The notes under the pieces were generated by a model. The model had not been told where the DNA came from, did no database searches, and worked only from the letters and a program-made list of their open reading frames with translations. From positions 1 through 26,703 of the forward strand of contig CAYUWG010000053.1 of assembly GCA_964448285.1 (NCBI GenBank): a stretch of 26,703 nucleotides of DNA. Reading direction: 5' to 3'. Position 1 is the stretch's first letter, and each line of letters starts with the position of its first letter. The position numbers and the translations under genes were made by a program. Origin of the DNA: CAYUWG01 sp964448285. GTDB taxonomy: Bacteria; Bacteroidota; Ignavibacteria; SZUA-365. Shown piece by piece: positions 16,652 through 23,815 of this stretch.

Positions 16652-17411
16652 GCAGCCAATCTTCGAACAAGTCGAGGGAGTGAACTTTCCGCGCGTCGGG
16701 AATGTGCGTCCTGAGATGATAGTCGAGGAGGCGAAGAAGCGCTGCACCGGTCTTGGATGTGTCGCACGAGTTGAGTCGGTCAGGTTCGCTCTCCGCGAGC
16801 CGTCGCAAACTGAGAAATGCGCTTTCAGCGAGAACGACACCTCCGGCGCTGCGAATGCATCTTCCACACGTGAAGCCGCCATCCTGCGCATCGAACTTGA
16901 CATGCGTATGTGTGCCGTCGTCACGCAGTGGTTGGCGGCAACCAAGGCAGAGCGAAATATCGATACCGAAGCCGAGTTCCTGACAGAGATCGAGGAGAAA
17001 GCGCAGAAGGACATTGCGCGGATTTCGGTCGATGGCGTTGAGCGATGTCAAAGAGCGGTGGAGCGCGTCGAAAAGCCGCTCGTGCGCCTCTTCGCCGTGA
17101 ATGACGGATTGAATGTACTCGATCAGCGCAAAGCCGACGACGAGCTTGTCGGGATCGTCGATCACTCCCCGGAACTGCGCGAGAAGATCCGCTTGCGAAA
17201 GTGTCTGCAAGTCGCGGTTCTCTTTGCGGTAGTACACGACCTGACTGTAGCTCATCGGTTCGAGCGCGGCGCCGTACTTCGATTTTGCTGCGCGCGCGCC
17301 TTTCGCAATGACGCTGACCTTCCCATGCTCACGAGTGTAGAGCGAGACGATCCTGCTTGTCTCGCCGTATTTCATGGACTTGAGGACGATGGCTTCGGTG
17401 GTGACGATCAT
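16647..17411 (-). CDS. recO: DNA repair protein RecO
   Basis: RecO helps load RecA onto SSB-coated single-stranded DNA in the RecF pathway. The 254-residue product starts at ATG 17411 with MIVTTEAIVLKSMKYGETSR, the family's standard beginning of the OB-fold domain; the frame is open upstream but the extra residues have no family match. A zinc-finger in the C-terminal half is complete: C155, C158, C182, C185 (CLGC and CGRC). A weak GAAAG site stands seven bases before the ATG, and an AGGAGG further upstream is too close to an in-frame TTG to be convincing. It is co-directional with htrA and divergent from the methyltransferase. Confidence 0.93.
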   Translation of the reverse strand: MIVTTEAIVLKSMKYGETSRIVSLYTREHGKVSVIAKGARAAKSKYGAALEPMSYSQVVYYRKENRDLQTLSQADLLAQFRGVIDDPDKLVVGFALIEYIQSVIHGEEAHERLFDALHRSLTSLNAIDRNPRNVLLRFLLDLCQELGFGIDISLCLGCRQPLRDDGTHTHVKFDAQDGGFTCGRCIRSAGGVVLAESAFLSLRRLAESEPDRLNSCDTSKTGAALLRLLDYHLRTHIPDARKVHSLDLFEDWLH

Positions 17412-17510
17412 TAGCGCTTTCAAACTGCCGATATAAGGCAATCTTCCTCCTAAGATAAGAAAGGACATTAGAGCGCAGAACTGAGGGAAGGTCGAAAAGC
17501 GGGTAGTGCA

Positions 17511-17522
17511 TGTGCTTGCACA
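17511..17522. promoter_or_regulatory. Palindrome TGTGCTTGCACA, candidate operator of the restriction-modification pair
   Basis: A perfect 5-bp inverted repeat (TGTGC and GCACA) with a 2-base centre, lying on the -33 element of the candidate methyltransferase promoter. The position would suit binding by a repressor, possibly the methyltransferase itself, since no separate controller gene is present. Short palindromes are frequent by chance. Confidence 0.3.
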
Positions 17523-17546
17523 CATCAGGTATTCTTTTTATCCTTG
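17515..17546 (+). promoter_or_regulatory. Candidate promoter of the restriction-modification operon
   Basis: CTTG (17515-17518), then 20 bases, then TATCCTTG (17539-17546), a 7/8 match to the Bacteroidota -7 element TAnnTTTG. The same bases read as TTGCAC, 17 bases, TATCCT, a fair sigma-70-like pair. The methyltransferase ATG at 17555 begins only eight bases after, so its mRNA would be nearly leaderless. Confidence 0.4.
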
Positions 17547-17554
17547 TCACAGTT

Positions 17555-18910
17555 ATGAAAGCCAGACCAAAAGTCCCCGTAGAATCAAAAGCAAAATCAA
17601 AGAGCAGAAAATCAGCTAAGACAAGCAACATTGCTAAGGACTACACTGCTGCGTATAACGCACGCAAAAAAGCGGTGGTTGATTATTCTTGGGATTTTCG
17701 CAAAGTCAATACTAAAGAGTACACGCATTGCTTCCACTCCTATCCAGCTATGATGATACCACAGGTTGCAAGGAGGATCATTCAAACCTACGGTGAAGGC
17801 TCAAAGGTTCTTTTTGACCCATTTTGTGGAACGGGGACATCTTTAGTTGAAGCAAACCTTAGCGGACTTACCGCTATTGGCACGGACATTAACCCACTGG
17901 CGCGTTTAATTGCTGTTACTAAAACAACAAGAATAGACTTACAGGTCCTGGATCTTTTTCTTCATGATTTTGTCGATTATCTTTTTGCTATCAACTTTCA
18001 GGCTGATAGGATTAAATCAACCGTAATACCCGAGGTTAAGAATATTGACTACTGGTTTTCCAAGGATACCCAAAAGAAACTAGGGATAATATTGGGTTAC
18101 ATCGAAAGTATTAATAATTTAGCCATTAGAAACTTCTTCCGTGTTGCTTTCAGCGAGACTGTGCGAGAAACATCATTTATTAAGGCAGGGGAGTTCAAAC
18201 TTGTTCGTACAAAGGATTTAAGTGACAAATCGGAGCTTGATGTTTTTGGAGCAATAACAATGAGGCTATCACGAAATAAGAAGGGTCTGATAGAATTCAT
18301 GAATGCTTGCAAGAAAAGAGCTGCGTCACACGTCTATGATTTTAATTCTGTTTTTGGAATACCCTCTAATCTGTTTAAACCCAATTTAGTAGATATTGTT
18401 TTAACTTCCCCACCTTACGGCGATTCTCGTACCACGGTAGCATATGGCCAATTCTCAAGGCTAGCGAACGAATGGCTAGGATATCCAAAAGCGAACCAAA
18501 TTGACAATCTGCTAATGGGAGGTGAAAAACGCAAGCATCACCACGTATTCAAGAGTTCCATATTGAACGAAGTAATTCGATTAGTTCGAAATCAAGATTC
18601 GAATCGAGCAAGAGATGTTATTTCATTTTACGAAGACTATGAGAGAGCTGTTCGAAACATAGCAAAAACCGTTAAGAGCGGAGGTCATGCCTGCTTCGTA
18701 GTAGGAAATAGAACTGTAAAAGGAATCAAGATACCCACAGACCAGATCACCGCAGAAATATTTGAAGAGAATGGCTTTACCCATATAGAAACCATTGAAA
18801 GGAATATTCCTAACAAAAGAATGCCGTCAAGAAATAGTCCATCAAATATTGTGGGTCAGACTGCATCAACAATAAAAAACGAATATATCGTCATCTGTAG
18901 GAAGAACTGA
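17555..18910 (+). CDS. Type II DNA methyltransferase, probably N4-cytosine
   Basis: A 451-residue modification enzyme. The start at ATG 17555 is preferred to ATG 17510 because the latter would lie in the candidate promoter. The N-terminus is Lys/Ser-rich. HCFHSYPAMMIPQVARRI looks like motif X, DPFCGTGT at 88-95 is the S-adenosylmethionine site (motif I), and TSPPYGD at 284-290 is the catalytic motif IV; SPPY is typical of N4-methylcytosine enzymes. The order X-I-long insert-IV suggests the target-recognition part lies between, as in the alpha group. It is followed one base later by the endonuclease gene, so it should protect that enzyme's target. The region is clearly AT-richer than its neighbours (two sampled 60-base lines gave 30% and 42% GC, against 55% in recO), a sign of transfer. 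Confidence 0.9.
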   Translation: MKARPKVPVESKAKSKSRKSAKTSNIAKDYTAAYNARKKAVVDYSWDFRKVNTKEYTHCFHSYPAMMIPQVARRIIQTYGEGSKVLFDPFCGTGTSLVEANLSGLTAIGTDINPLARLIAVTKTTRIDLQVLDLFLHDFVDYLFAINFQADRIKSTVIPEVKNIDYWFSKDTQKKLGIILGYIESINNLAIRNFFRVAFSETVRETSFIKAGEFKLVRTKDLSDKSELDVFGAITMRLSRNKKGLIEFMNACKKRAASHVYDFNSVFGIPSNLFKPNLVDIVLTSPPYGDSRTTVAYGQFSRLANEWLGYPKANQIDNLLMGGEKRKHHHVFKSSILNEVIRLVRNQDSNRARDVISFYEDYERAVRNIAKTVKSGGHACFVVGNRTVKGIKIPTDQITAEIFEENGFTHIETIERNIPNKRMPSRNSPSNIVGQTASTIKNEYIVICRKN

Positions 18911-18911
18911 C

Positions 18912-19613
18912 ATGAGATTGTTAGAGCTAACAAAAAGACTTCAGAGCCTTCGTGATAAGGGCTTTGTTAAAACTATTAGAAAAGGTCCTACAGGCATTGG
19001 CCATCTTCTCGAGCATGAACTTGAGTTAAAGGAAAACAACATTGCAATTCCAGATATAGGAGGTAGGGTTGAACTAAAGGCGACACGTCGAAACGCAAGT
19101 TCATTGATTACATTGTTTACCTTTAACAAAGGTGTGTGGCGGATTAAGCAAGCAGATCTCATAGCTAAATATGGGTATATGGACGAGAATGAGAGACATG
19201 CTTTGTACAATATCGTTAACATGAAAACACCAAATTCGCAAGGCTTCTATTTAACGATTGATATAGAGAAACATCTTATTATTTTGAGGAATGTCTCTGT
19301 TAATAACAGTATTGCCGAGTGGAGTACTTATGTGATCGCGGGTAAATTTATGACGAAACTGGACAGACTAGTATTGATTTTGGCTGATTCAAAATATGAA
19401 GAGGATGCGGAGTACTTTCACTATAATGAAGCATACCTCCTAGAAGAACCAACTCCAGATAAATTTTTAGAGGCTTTTGAGAAAAATGAACTCATGATAG
19501 ATCTCAGAATGCACCTAAAGGAATCTGGTGGCGTTCGAAATCATGGCACAGGATTTCGAATATCTGAGAAGAATCTCATGGATCTTTACGCAAGGATCAA
19601 GCAGCTAATGTAA
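18912..19613 (+). CDS. Type II restriction endonuclease, MvaI/BcnI family
   Basis: A 233-residue endonuclease. The segment FVKTIRKGPTGIGHLLEHEL followed by ENNIAIPDIGGRVELKATRR is the hallmark of the MvaI/BcnI family. It holds the PD-(D/E)xK site: D48, E54 and K56 (PDI...ELK). The late RISEKNLMDLY segment also fits. MvaI cuts CCWGG and BcnI CCSGG as monomers that nick each strand in turn; a CCNGG-like target is likely for this protein but is inferred from the family only. Start ATG 18912 is one base after the methyltransferase stop, so the two are one operon with the protective enzyme first. No controller protein is seen. Base composition is AT-rich like its partner. Confidence 0.9.
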   Translation: MRLLELTKRLQSLRDKGFVKTIRKGPTGIGHLLEHELELKENNIAIPDIGGRVELKATRRNASSLITLFTFNKGVWRIKQADLIAKYGYMDENERHALYNIVNMKTPNSQGFYLTIDIEKHLIILRNVSVNNSIAEWSTYVIAGKFMTKLDRLVLILADSKYEEDAEYFHYNEAYLLEEPTPDKFLEAFEKNELMIDLRMHLKESGGVRNHGTGFRISEKNLMDLYARIKQLM

Positions 19614-19624
19614 GGGGCTAAAAG

Positions 19625-20665
19625 TCATTTGTTGTGTGGCAGGCTTTCCTCGAATGGTGCGCGCGCGATTCCCTTCTCTGTGACGATCCCCGCGATGAGA
19701 TCGTGTGGCGTCACATCGAAAGCTGGGTTGAAAGCGCTCGAGCCTTCAGGTGCAATCGGCGACCCGAAAACGGATGTGACTTCGCTCTGAGCGCGCTCTT
19801 CGATCGGAATCTCGGCACCGGATGCAATTCCAAAATCAACGGTTGACAGTGGTGCTGCGATGAAGAACGGAATACCGAAATGCTTTGCGTTCACCGCGTG
19901 TGAAAGCGTGCCGATCTTGTTCGCCGAGTCGCCGTTTGACGCAATGCGATCTGCGCCGGTAATCACGCATTGAATCCGTCCCGACTGCATGAGTGATGCC
20001 GCCGCGCCGTCCGTGATGAGCGTCGCCGGGATGCCGTGCTGCTGAAGTTCCCACATCGTGAGACGCGCACCCTGCAAGAGCGGTCTCGTTTCGCACGCAT
20101 AGACGTGGATGTTCCTTCCAGCCCGATGGGCATGGAGCAACACGCTGAAGGCCGTCCCTTCGCCGCCGGTTGCGAGCGCACCGGTATTGCAGTGCGTCAG
20201 GACTCCCGCTCCTTCCGGAATAATCTCGCTTCCATGCGCACCGATTGCCGTGCATCGGCGTGCGTCGTCTTCATGAATCGCTCTCGCTTCTCTTTCTAAC
20301 TCAGTCATGAGAACTTCTACCGAGCTTCCTCGTGCGATCGCGGCTTTCATTTTTCCTACAGCCCACGAAAGATTCACGGCAGTCGGGCGCGCAGCGATGA
20401 ATTCTTCGCAGACGGAGTGAAGCATCGATTTGAATTCATCGAGCGAACCGACCGCCTTCATTGCCCGCGCGGCGACGACGACTCCATACGCCGCGCTGAC
20501 ACCGATAAGCGGCGCGCCGCGCAGACGAAGCGACTTGATACCTTCGATGACATCCCGATAGTCCGCAGTCTCAATCACATGGACTTCATGCGGAAGGAGC
20601 GTTTGGTCGAGAAAGCGGAGAGTTGACTCGGTGAGCAGGATGACTTGATACGCTGGTAAACTCAT
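19625..20665 (-). CDS. mtnA: S-methyl-5-thioribose-1-phosphate isomerase
   Basis: Converts methylthioribose-1-phosphate to methylthioribulose-1-phosphate in methionine salvage. The 346-residue product has the usual length. Visible: LRLRGAPLIGVSAAYG (substrate phosphate loop), HCNTGALATGGEGTAF with catalytic C159, VITGADRIASNGDSANKIGT with catalytic D239, and the MtnA-type ending STVDFGIASGAEIPIEER and NPAFDVTPHDLIAGIVTEKG. These favour MtnA over the related ribose-1,5-bisphosphate isomerase and eIF2B-like proteins. Its start codon shares one base with the stop of the PfkB gene (TAATG), indicating coupling. Other salvage genes (mtnB, C, D, P) are not in the window. Confidence 0.95.
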   Translation of the reverse strand: MSLPAYQVILLTESTLRFLDQTLLPHEVHVIETADYRDVIEGIKSLRLRGAPLIGVSAAYGVVVAARAMKAVGSLDEFKSMLHSVCEEFIAARPTAVNLSWAVGKMKAAIARGSSVEVLMTELEREARAIHEDDARRCTAIGAHGSEIIPEGAGVLTHCNTGALATGGEGTAFSVLLHAHRAGRNIHVYACETRPLLQGARLTMWELQQHGIPATLITDGAAASLMQSGRIQCVITGADRIASNGDSANKIGTLSHAVNAKHFGIPFFIAAPLSTVDFGIASGAEIPIEERAQSEVTSVFGSPIAPEGSSAFNPAFDVTPHDLIAGIVTEKGIARAPFEESLPHNK

Positions 20666-21585
20666 TACGATGTTGATATATCGAAGCTTGAAAACTCATG
20701 AGATGCGCTCACGCGCTCCGCGATCATCGCATCGGAGAGATTTCGCAATCCCTCGACACCGAACTTCTCGACGCAGAACGACGCGAGGACGCTGCCGTAA
20801 ATGACGGCTCTCTTCATGCTCGAGAAGCGCGTTTCGTTCGAACGTGCGATACACCCGATGAAACCGCCGGCGAAGGTATCCCCGGCGCCCGTCGGATCGA
20901 GTATCGTTTCCAATGGAACGGCCGGCGCGAGAAACATCTCCGACGCGCTCATGAGAATCGAACCGTGCTCTCCTTTCTTTATCAGAACGACCTTCGGACC
21001 CATCGTGAGAATCTTTTTCCCCGCGGTGAAAAGATTCTTTTCTTCCGTGAGTTGCTTCGCTTCCTGATCGTTGAGAAGGAGCACGTCCACGCGTGAGATC
21101 GTCTGGAGCAACGAGTCCCTGCTGATGTTGATCCAGAGATTCATCGTGTCGCAGATGACGAGCTTTGGATTCGTGATCTGGTCGAGCACGTGTTGTTGCA
21201 GAGAAGGGTGGATGTTGCCGAGTACGACGTAGTCGCTCTCGCGCCAGTGATCCGGAATTTCCGGGCTGAACGTTTCGAATACGCCCAACTCCGTGTAGAG
21301 CGTATCGCGGTTGTTCATGTCCTCATGGTATCGTCCGCCCCAACTGAATGTCTTTCCCTCCGTCGCGCGCACGAGGCCATCGAGCGCTATGCCCTTCGAG
21401 CGAAAGAACTCCACGTGCTCGTCCGGAAAATCCGCACCGACGATTCCGACCATCCGAATGTCGCTGCTGAGATAGCTCGCCGCAACGGAGATAAACGTTG
21501 CCGAGCCTCCAAGCGCGCGCTCCATTTTTCCAAACGGTGTTTCCAGATAATCGAGTGCAACGGAACCGACAACGAGAATACTCAA
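20665..21585 (-). CDS. PfkB-family carbohydrate/nucleoside kinase
   Basis: A ribokinase-fold kinase, 306 residues. The chosen start is TTG 21585, giving MSILVVGSVALDYLETPFGK, because it has GAAAGG seven bases upstream; a TTG at 21600 would add five residues and destroy that ribosome site. Motifs: ALGGSATFISVAASYL near 24-39 and the catalytic anion-hole motif DPTGAGDTFAGG at 230-241 with base D236. The substrate is unknown; ribose, adenosine and ribose-1-phosphate kinases share this family. It lies between a SuhB-like phosphatase gene and mtnA with one-base overlap to the latter, so a link to pentose or methylthioribose metabolism is plausible. Confidence 0.88.
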   Translation of the reverse strand: MSILVVGSVALDYLETPFGKMERALGGSATFISVAASYLSSDIRMVGIVGADFPDEHVEFFRSKGIALDGLVRATEGKTFSWGGRYHEDMNNRDTLYTELGVFETFSPEIPDHWRESDYVVLGNIHPSLQQHVLDQITNPKLVICDTMNLWINISRDSLLQTISRVDVLLLNDQEAKQLTEEKNLFTAGKKILTMGPKVVLIKKGEHGSILMSASEMFLAPAVPLETILDPTGAGDTFAGGFIGCIARSNETRFSSMKRAVIYGSVLASFCVEKFGVEGLRNLSDAMIAERVSASHEFSSFDISTS

Positions 21586-21592
21586 GAGAATA

Positions 21593-21598
21593 CCTTTC
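21593..21598 (-). promoter_or_regulatory. Shine-Dalgarno site that decides the PfkB kinase start
   Basis: On the minus strand GAAAGG lies seven bases before TTG at 21583-21585. Without it the nearest in-frame start would be the TTG at 21598-21600, which has no site before it. The TTG 21585 start also gives the family-typical SILVVGSVALD opening. Confidence 0.6.
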
Positions 21599-21632
21599 AA
21601 TGATGATGATGAAAACGATTATGCTCGGCGGT

Positions 21633-22436
21633 TCAACGCGTCCGATCCGCAGGTGATTTCATGCGGTCGCTTTTCCGGAGAACGTCGATCATTTGCGAAT
21701 GGATCTGTCCGTTCGAGCCTAAGAATTGCGGGCGATAGAGGTCATGCATTCCTCCATCGAAATCGGTCACGCGACCGCCGGCTTCGACGATGAGAATCTG
21801 CCCTGCCGCTTTGTCCCACGGTTGGAGTGCGACCTCCCAGAATCCGTCCATGCGTCCTGCGGCGACATACGCTGCATCGAGCGCGGCGCTGCCTAAACGC
21901 CTGACCGCTTGCGCATGCATCAGAAAAGAGATGAATCGCTCATGGCAGGAGTCGGGATTCTCCTGCACGTTGTAAGGAAAGCCGGTCACCAACAGCGCCT
22001 TGCTCAAATGCGAAACCTCAGAGACGCGGATGGGGCGATTGTTGAGAAACGCGCCTCCACCGGCTTCCGCATGGAACATCTCTCCTCGAACGGGATCATA
22101 CACACAACCTGCGATGACGTGCCCTTCGTACTCCAAAGCGATTGAGATGCTGAAGAGTGGAAGGCCATGCGCAAAGTTCGTCGTTCCATCCAGCGGATCG
22201 ATGAGCCATTTGTACGGTGAGTCCGTTTCGCTGCCTCCGCCTTCCTCGGCGAGGATGCCGTGCTTCGGGTACTTCCGTCGGATGATCTCCACGATCCTCG
22301 CTTCGGAGGCCTTATCCGCCTCCGTGACGAGGTTGAACGCCTGATTGTCCTTGATCTCGACGTGCCTCACCGTTCCTAAGTGTTGAAGGAGAATTTTCCC
22401 TGCATCGTGTGCAGCTTCGAGGGCTGTCTGTATCAT
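21633..22436 (-). CDS. suhB: Inositol-1-monophosphatase family protein (SuhB-like)
   Basis: A Mg-dependent phosphatase, 267 residues from ATG 22436 (MIQTALEAAHDAGKILLQHL), the family's normal start; the frame is open upstream to 22520 but adds an odd hydrophobic stretch. Metal-site motifs are intact: E64-E65 in ILAEEGGG, D80-P-L-D-G-T-T (WLIDPLDGTTNFAHG, 77-91) and WDKAAG near 212-217. Members act on inositol-1-phosphate, other sugar phosphates or 3'-phosphoadenosine compounds, so the substrate is not certain. It leads a minus-strand set with pfkB-like and mtnA genes, 47 bases before the kinase start. A small hairpin (GTGGCT...AGCCAC, 22452-22479) lies just upstream of its start. Confidence 0.93.
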   Translation of the reverse strand: MIQTALEAAHDAGKILLQHLGTVRHVEIKDNQAFNLVTEADKASEARIVEIIRRKYPKHGILAEEGGGSETDSPYKWLIDPLDGTTNFAHGLPLFSISIALEYEGHVIAGCVYDPVRGEMFHAEAGGGAFLNNRPIRVSEVSHLSKALLVTGFPYNVQENPDSCHERFISFLMHAQAVRRLGSAALDAAYVAAGRMDGFWEVALQPWDKAAGQILIVEAGGRVTDFDGGMHDLYRPQFLGSNGQIHSQMIDVLRKSDRMKSPADRTR

Positions 22437-22831
22437 CGCGATTTCACATTCGTGGCTTTCATCATCGAAAAGTAGCCACAAGCACACGCACGACACAAAA
22501 AGCTCATACGAATTCGTCACGAAACGATTGTTCTTCTAAGGTTGGCTGTCCCCCAAGGGAATTCCTCGTCGCAGCGAGCGCAGCCGAACCGTGCGATACC
22601 GTGCGGATTCATCTTACGACTGCGTCCAGAATGATGATGGTGTGACGTTTAGGACAGCCTCCTGAAAGCGACGATAACAGGTCAGGCTCTCAGAAGGATT
22701 TCGAGGAAAGCGAATATTAGGCTCTTGATATTGATCTCGCTCCCTGCGATGTTAGCGATGGACCGTTTGACCTGAATGGTTTTCAAGGAAGAGGATAAAA
22801 ATAACCAAAACCACCCATTTGAGGACATAGT
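22437..22831. other. Intergenic region without a gene, between divergent suhB and the exported-protein operon
   Basis: No open frame here looks like a gene, and I see no tRNA or known RNA. It must hold the promoters of both flanking units. Two inverted repeats are visible: GTGGCT (22452-22457) with AGCCAC (22474-22479), and GGCTGTCC (22544-22551) with GGACAGCC (22652-22659), the second pair 100 bases apart. A GAGGA stretch six bases before ATG 22832 serves the downstream gene. Confidence 0.6.
22544..22659. repeat. Inverted repeat GGCTGTCC / GGACAGCC
   Basis: Perfect 8-bp inverted copies at 22544-22551 and 22652-22659 enclose 100 bases with no coding frame. This could be a small non-autonomous mobile element remnant, paired regulatory sites, or chance; I see no target duplication to decide. 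Confidence 0.3.
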
Positions 22832-23815
22832 ATGTGTAAGAAATTAATAGTTTTCATTTTCCTTTTCGCAGTAAACCTCATTTACTCAACATTTGGCCAG
22901 CAATGGGATACGATCGAAGAAGCTGATTCCTGCCGAAAATTCCATCGGCCAGCGCTGACGTCGTTGCCGCCTTTGAACACCTCAATGCCACTCGACGTGC
23001 TTATCGGATACATCGCCCTTGATAGCATCTGCAGAAACGTGGAAAAAGAGGAATTCGAATCAAGGGTAAGAAATATGACACTTGATTCGCTGAAATATGG
23101 TCTCAAGTATCTGCAGAGGATAGCGAATTACGATCGTTTGCTTTATGGGCAGTATAATCGGGCTACGTATAAACGGGAGGGGTATAAAATATGGCCCAAT
23201 GAAGCGTATGGTCTTATTCTTGAGCAATTTCGACAGCGTACGCAACTGGACAGAACCGATTCACTCCTCCTTCAGGCGATGTACATCTATCACGTTCGAC
23301 CCATCGATCAGATCGTGTTTACAACTCCTTGGGTTTTCGCGCCGGACACCGCGCGCGTGGAGATATATTGTACAAAACTCGAAGTATTGGACGTCGTCGT
23401 TGGGGACATACTTCCCAACTCCTGCCGCAATCTTAAACATATCGTAAGCTCCCCCCAAGCGCTCGGGTGCATCACCGTATCTTGGCCTCGAAGACATCCG
23501 GCGGATACTTTCGATAGGCATGACTCCCTATTCCAGGAATCCCGGGGTCCCGGCTTGTTTGAAGTCGGCAAGGAATACATAGCGTTCTTTGCAACTCACA
23601 CAGGAGTCCTTGCGGATACCTCGGGAAGCGGTGCGGTATCCTATGGCATTACAACAGAAGATCGTTTAGGATGGCATGCTCTAGAGACATTCATCTTACC
23701 GATTGAACAAGGTATCGTTATAGATCAATACAACTCCTTCGGTTTGGGTGAAGTGATGCCTGTTGCTTCTTTCAAAGATCGATTGAGACGAAAGTTGAGG
23801 GATCTATTCCAATGA
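22832..23815 (+). CDS. Exported protein of unknown function, 327 aa
   Basis: I do not recognise a family with confidence. MCKKLIVFIFLFAVNLIYST is a signal peptide, likely cut near FGQ, so the protein is periplasmic or outer-membrane associated. A helical first half follows. From about residue 170 a beta-rich part contains VEIYCTKLEVLDVVVGDILP and, later, PGLFEVGKEYIAFFATHTG; such a V-x-V...G...F-x-V-G-x-x-Y-x-x-F layout is seen in TIMP/NTR-like OB-fold domains, but this is only a resemblance. Cysteines are few. ATG 22832 has a GAGGA site six bases upstream. It overlaps the next gene by ATGA. Base composition is somewhat AT-richer than most of the window. Confidence 0.8.
   Translation: MCKKLIVFIFLFAVNLIYSTFGQQWDTIEEADSCRKFHRPALTSLPPLNTSMPLDVLIGYIALDSICRNVEKEEFESRVRNMTLDSLKYGLKYLQRIANYDRLLYGQYNRATYKREGYKIWPNEAYGLILEQFRQRTQLDRTDSLLLQAMYIYHVRPIDQIVFTTPWVFAPDTARVEIYCTKLEVLDVVVGDILPNSCRNLKHIVSSPQALGCITVSWPRRHPADTFDRHDSLFQESRGPGLFEVGKEYIAFFATHTGVLADTSGSGAVSYGITTEDRLGWHALETFILPIEQGIVIDQYNSFGLGEVMPVASFKDRLRRKLRDLFQ

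Noticed and set aside
17412..19624. Target-site duplication or mobile-element ends around the restriction-modification pair
   Set aside because: I compared the two edges by eye and saw no convincing direct or inverted repeat.
19625..20665. Ribose-1,5-bisphosphate isomerase or eIF2B-like protein instead of MtnA
   Set aside because: The STVDFGIASGAEIPIEER and NPAFDVTPHDLIAGIVTEKG segments and the 346-residue length are typical of MtnA.
22409..22645. 78-residue plus-strand frame upstream of the exported-protein operon
   Set aside because: It overlaps the suhB start, has no domain pattern or ribosome site, and looks random (many Arg, Ser, Thr).
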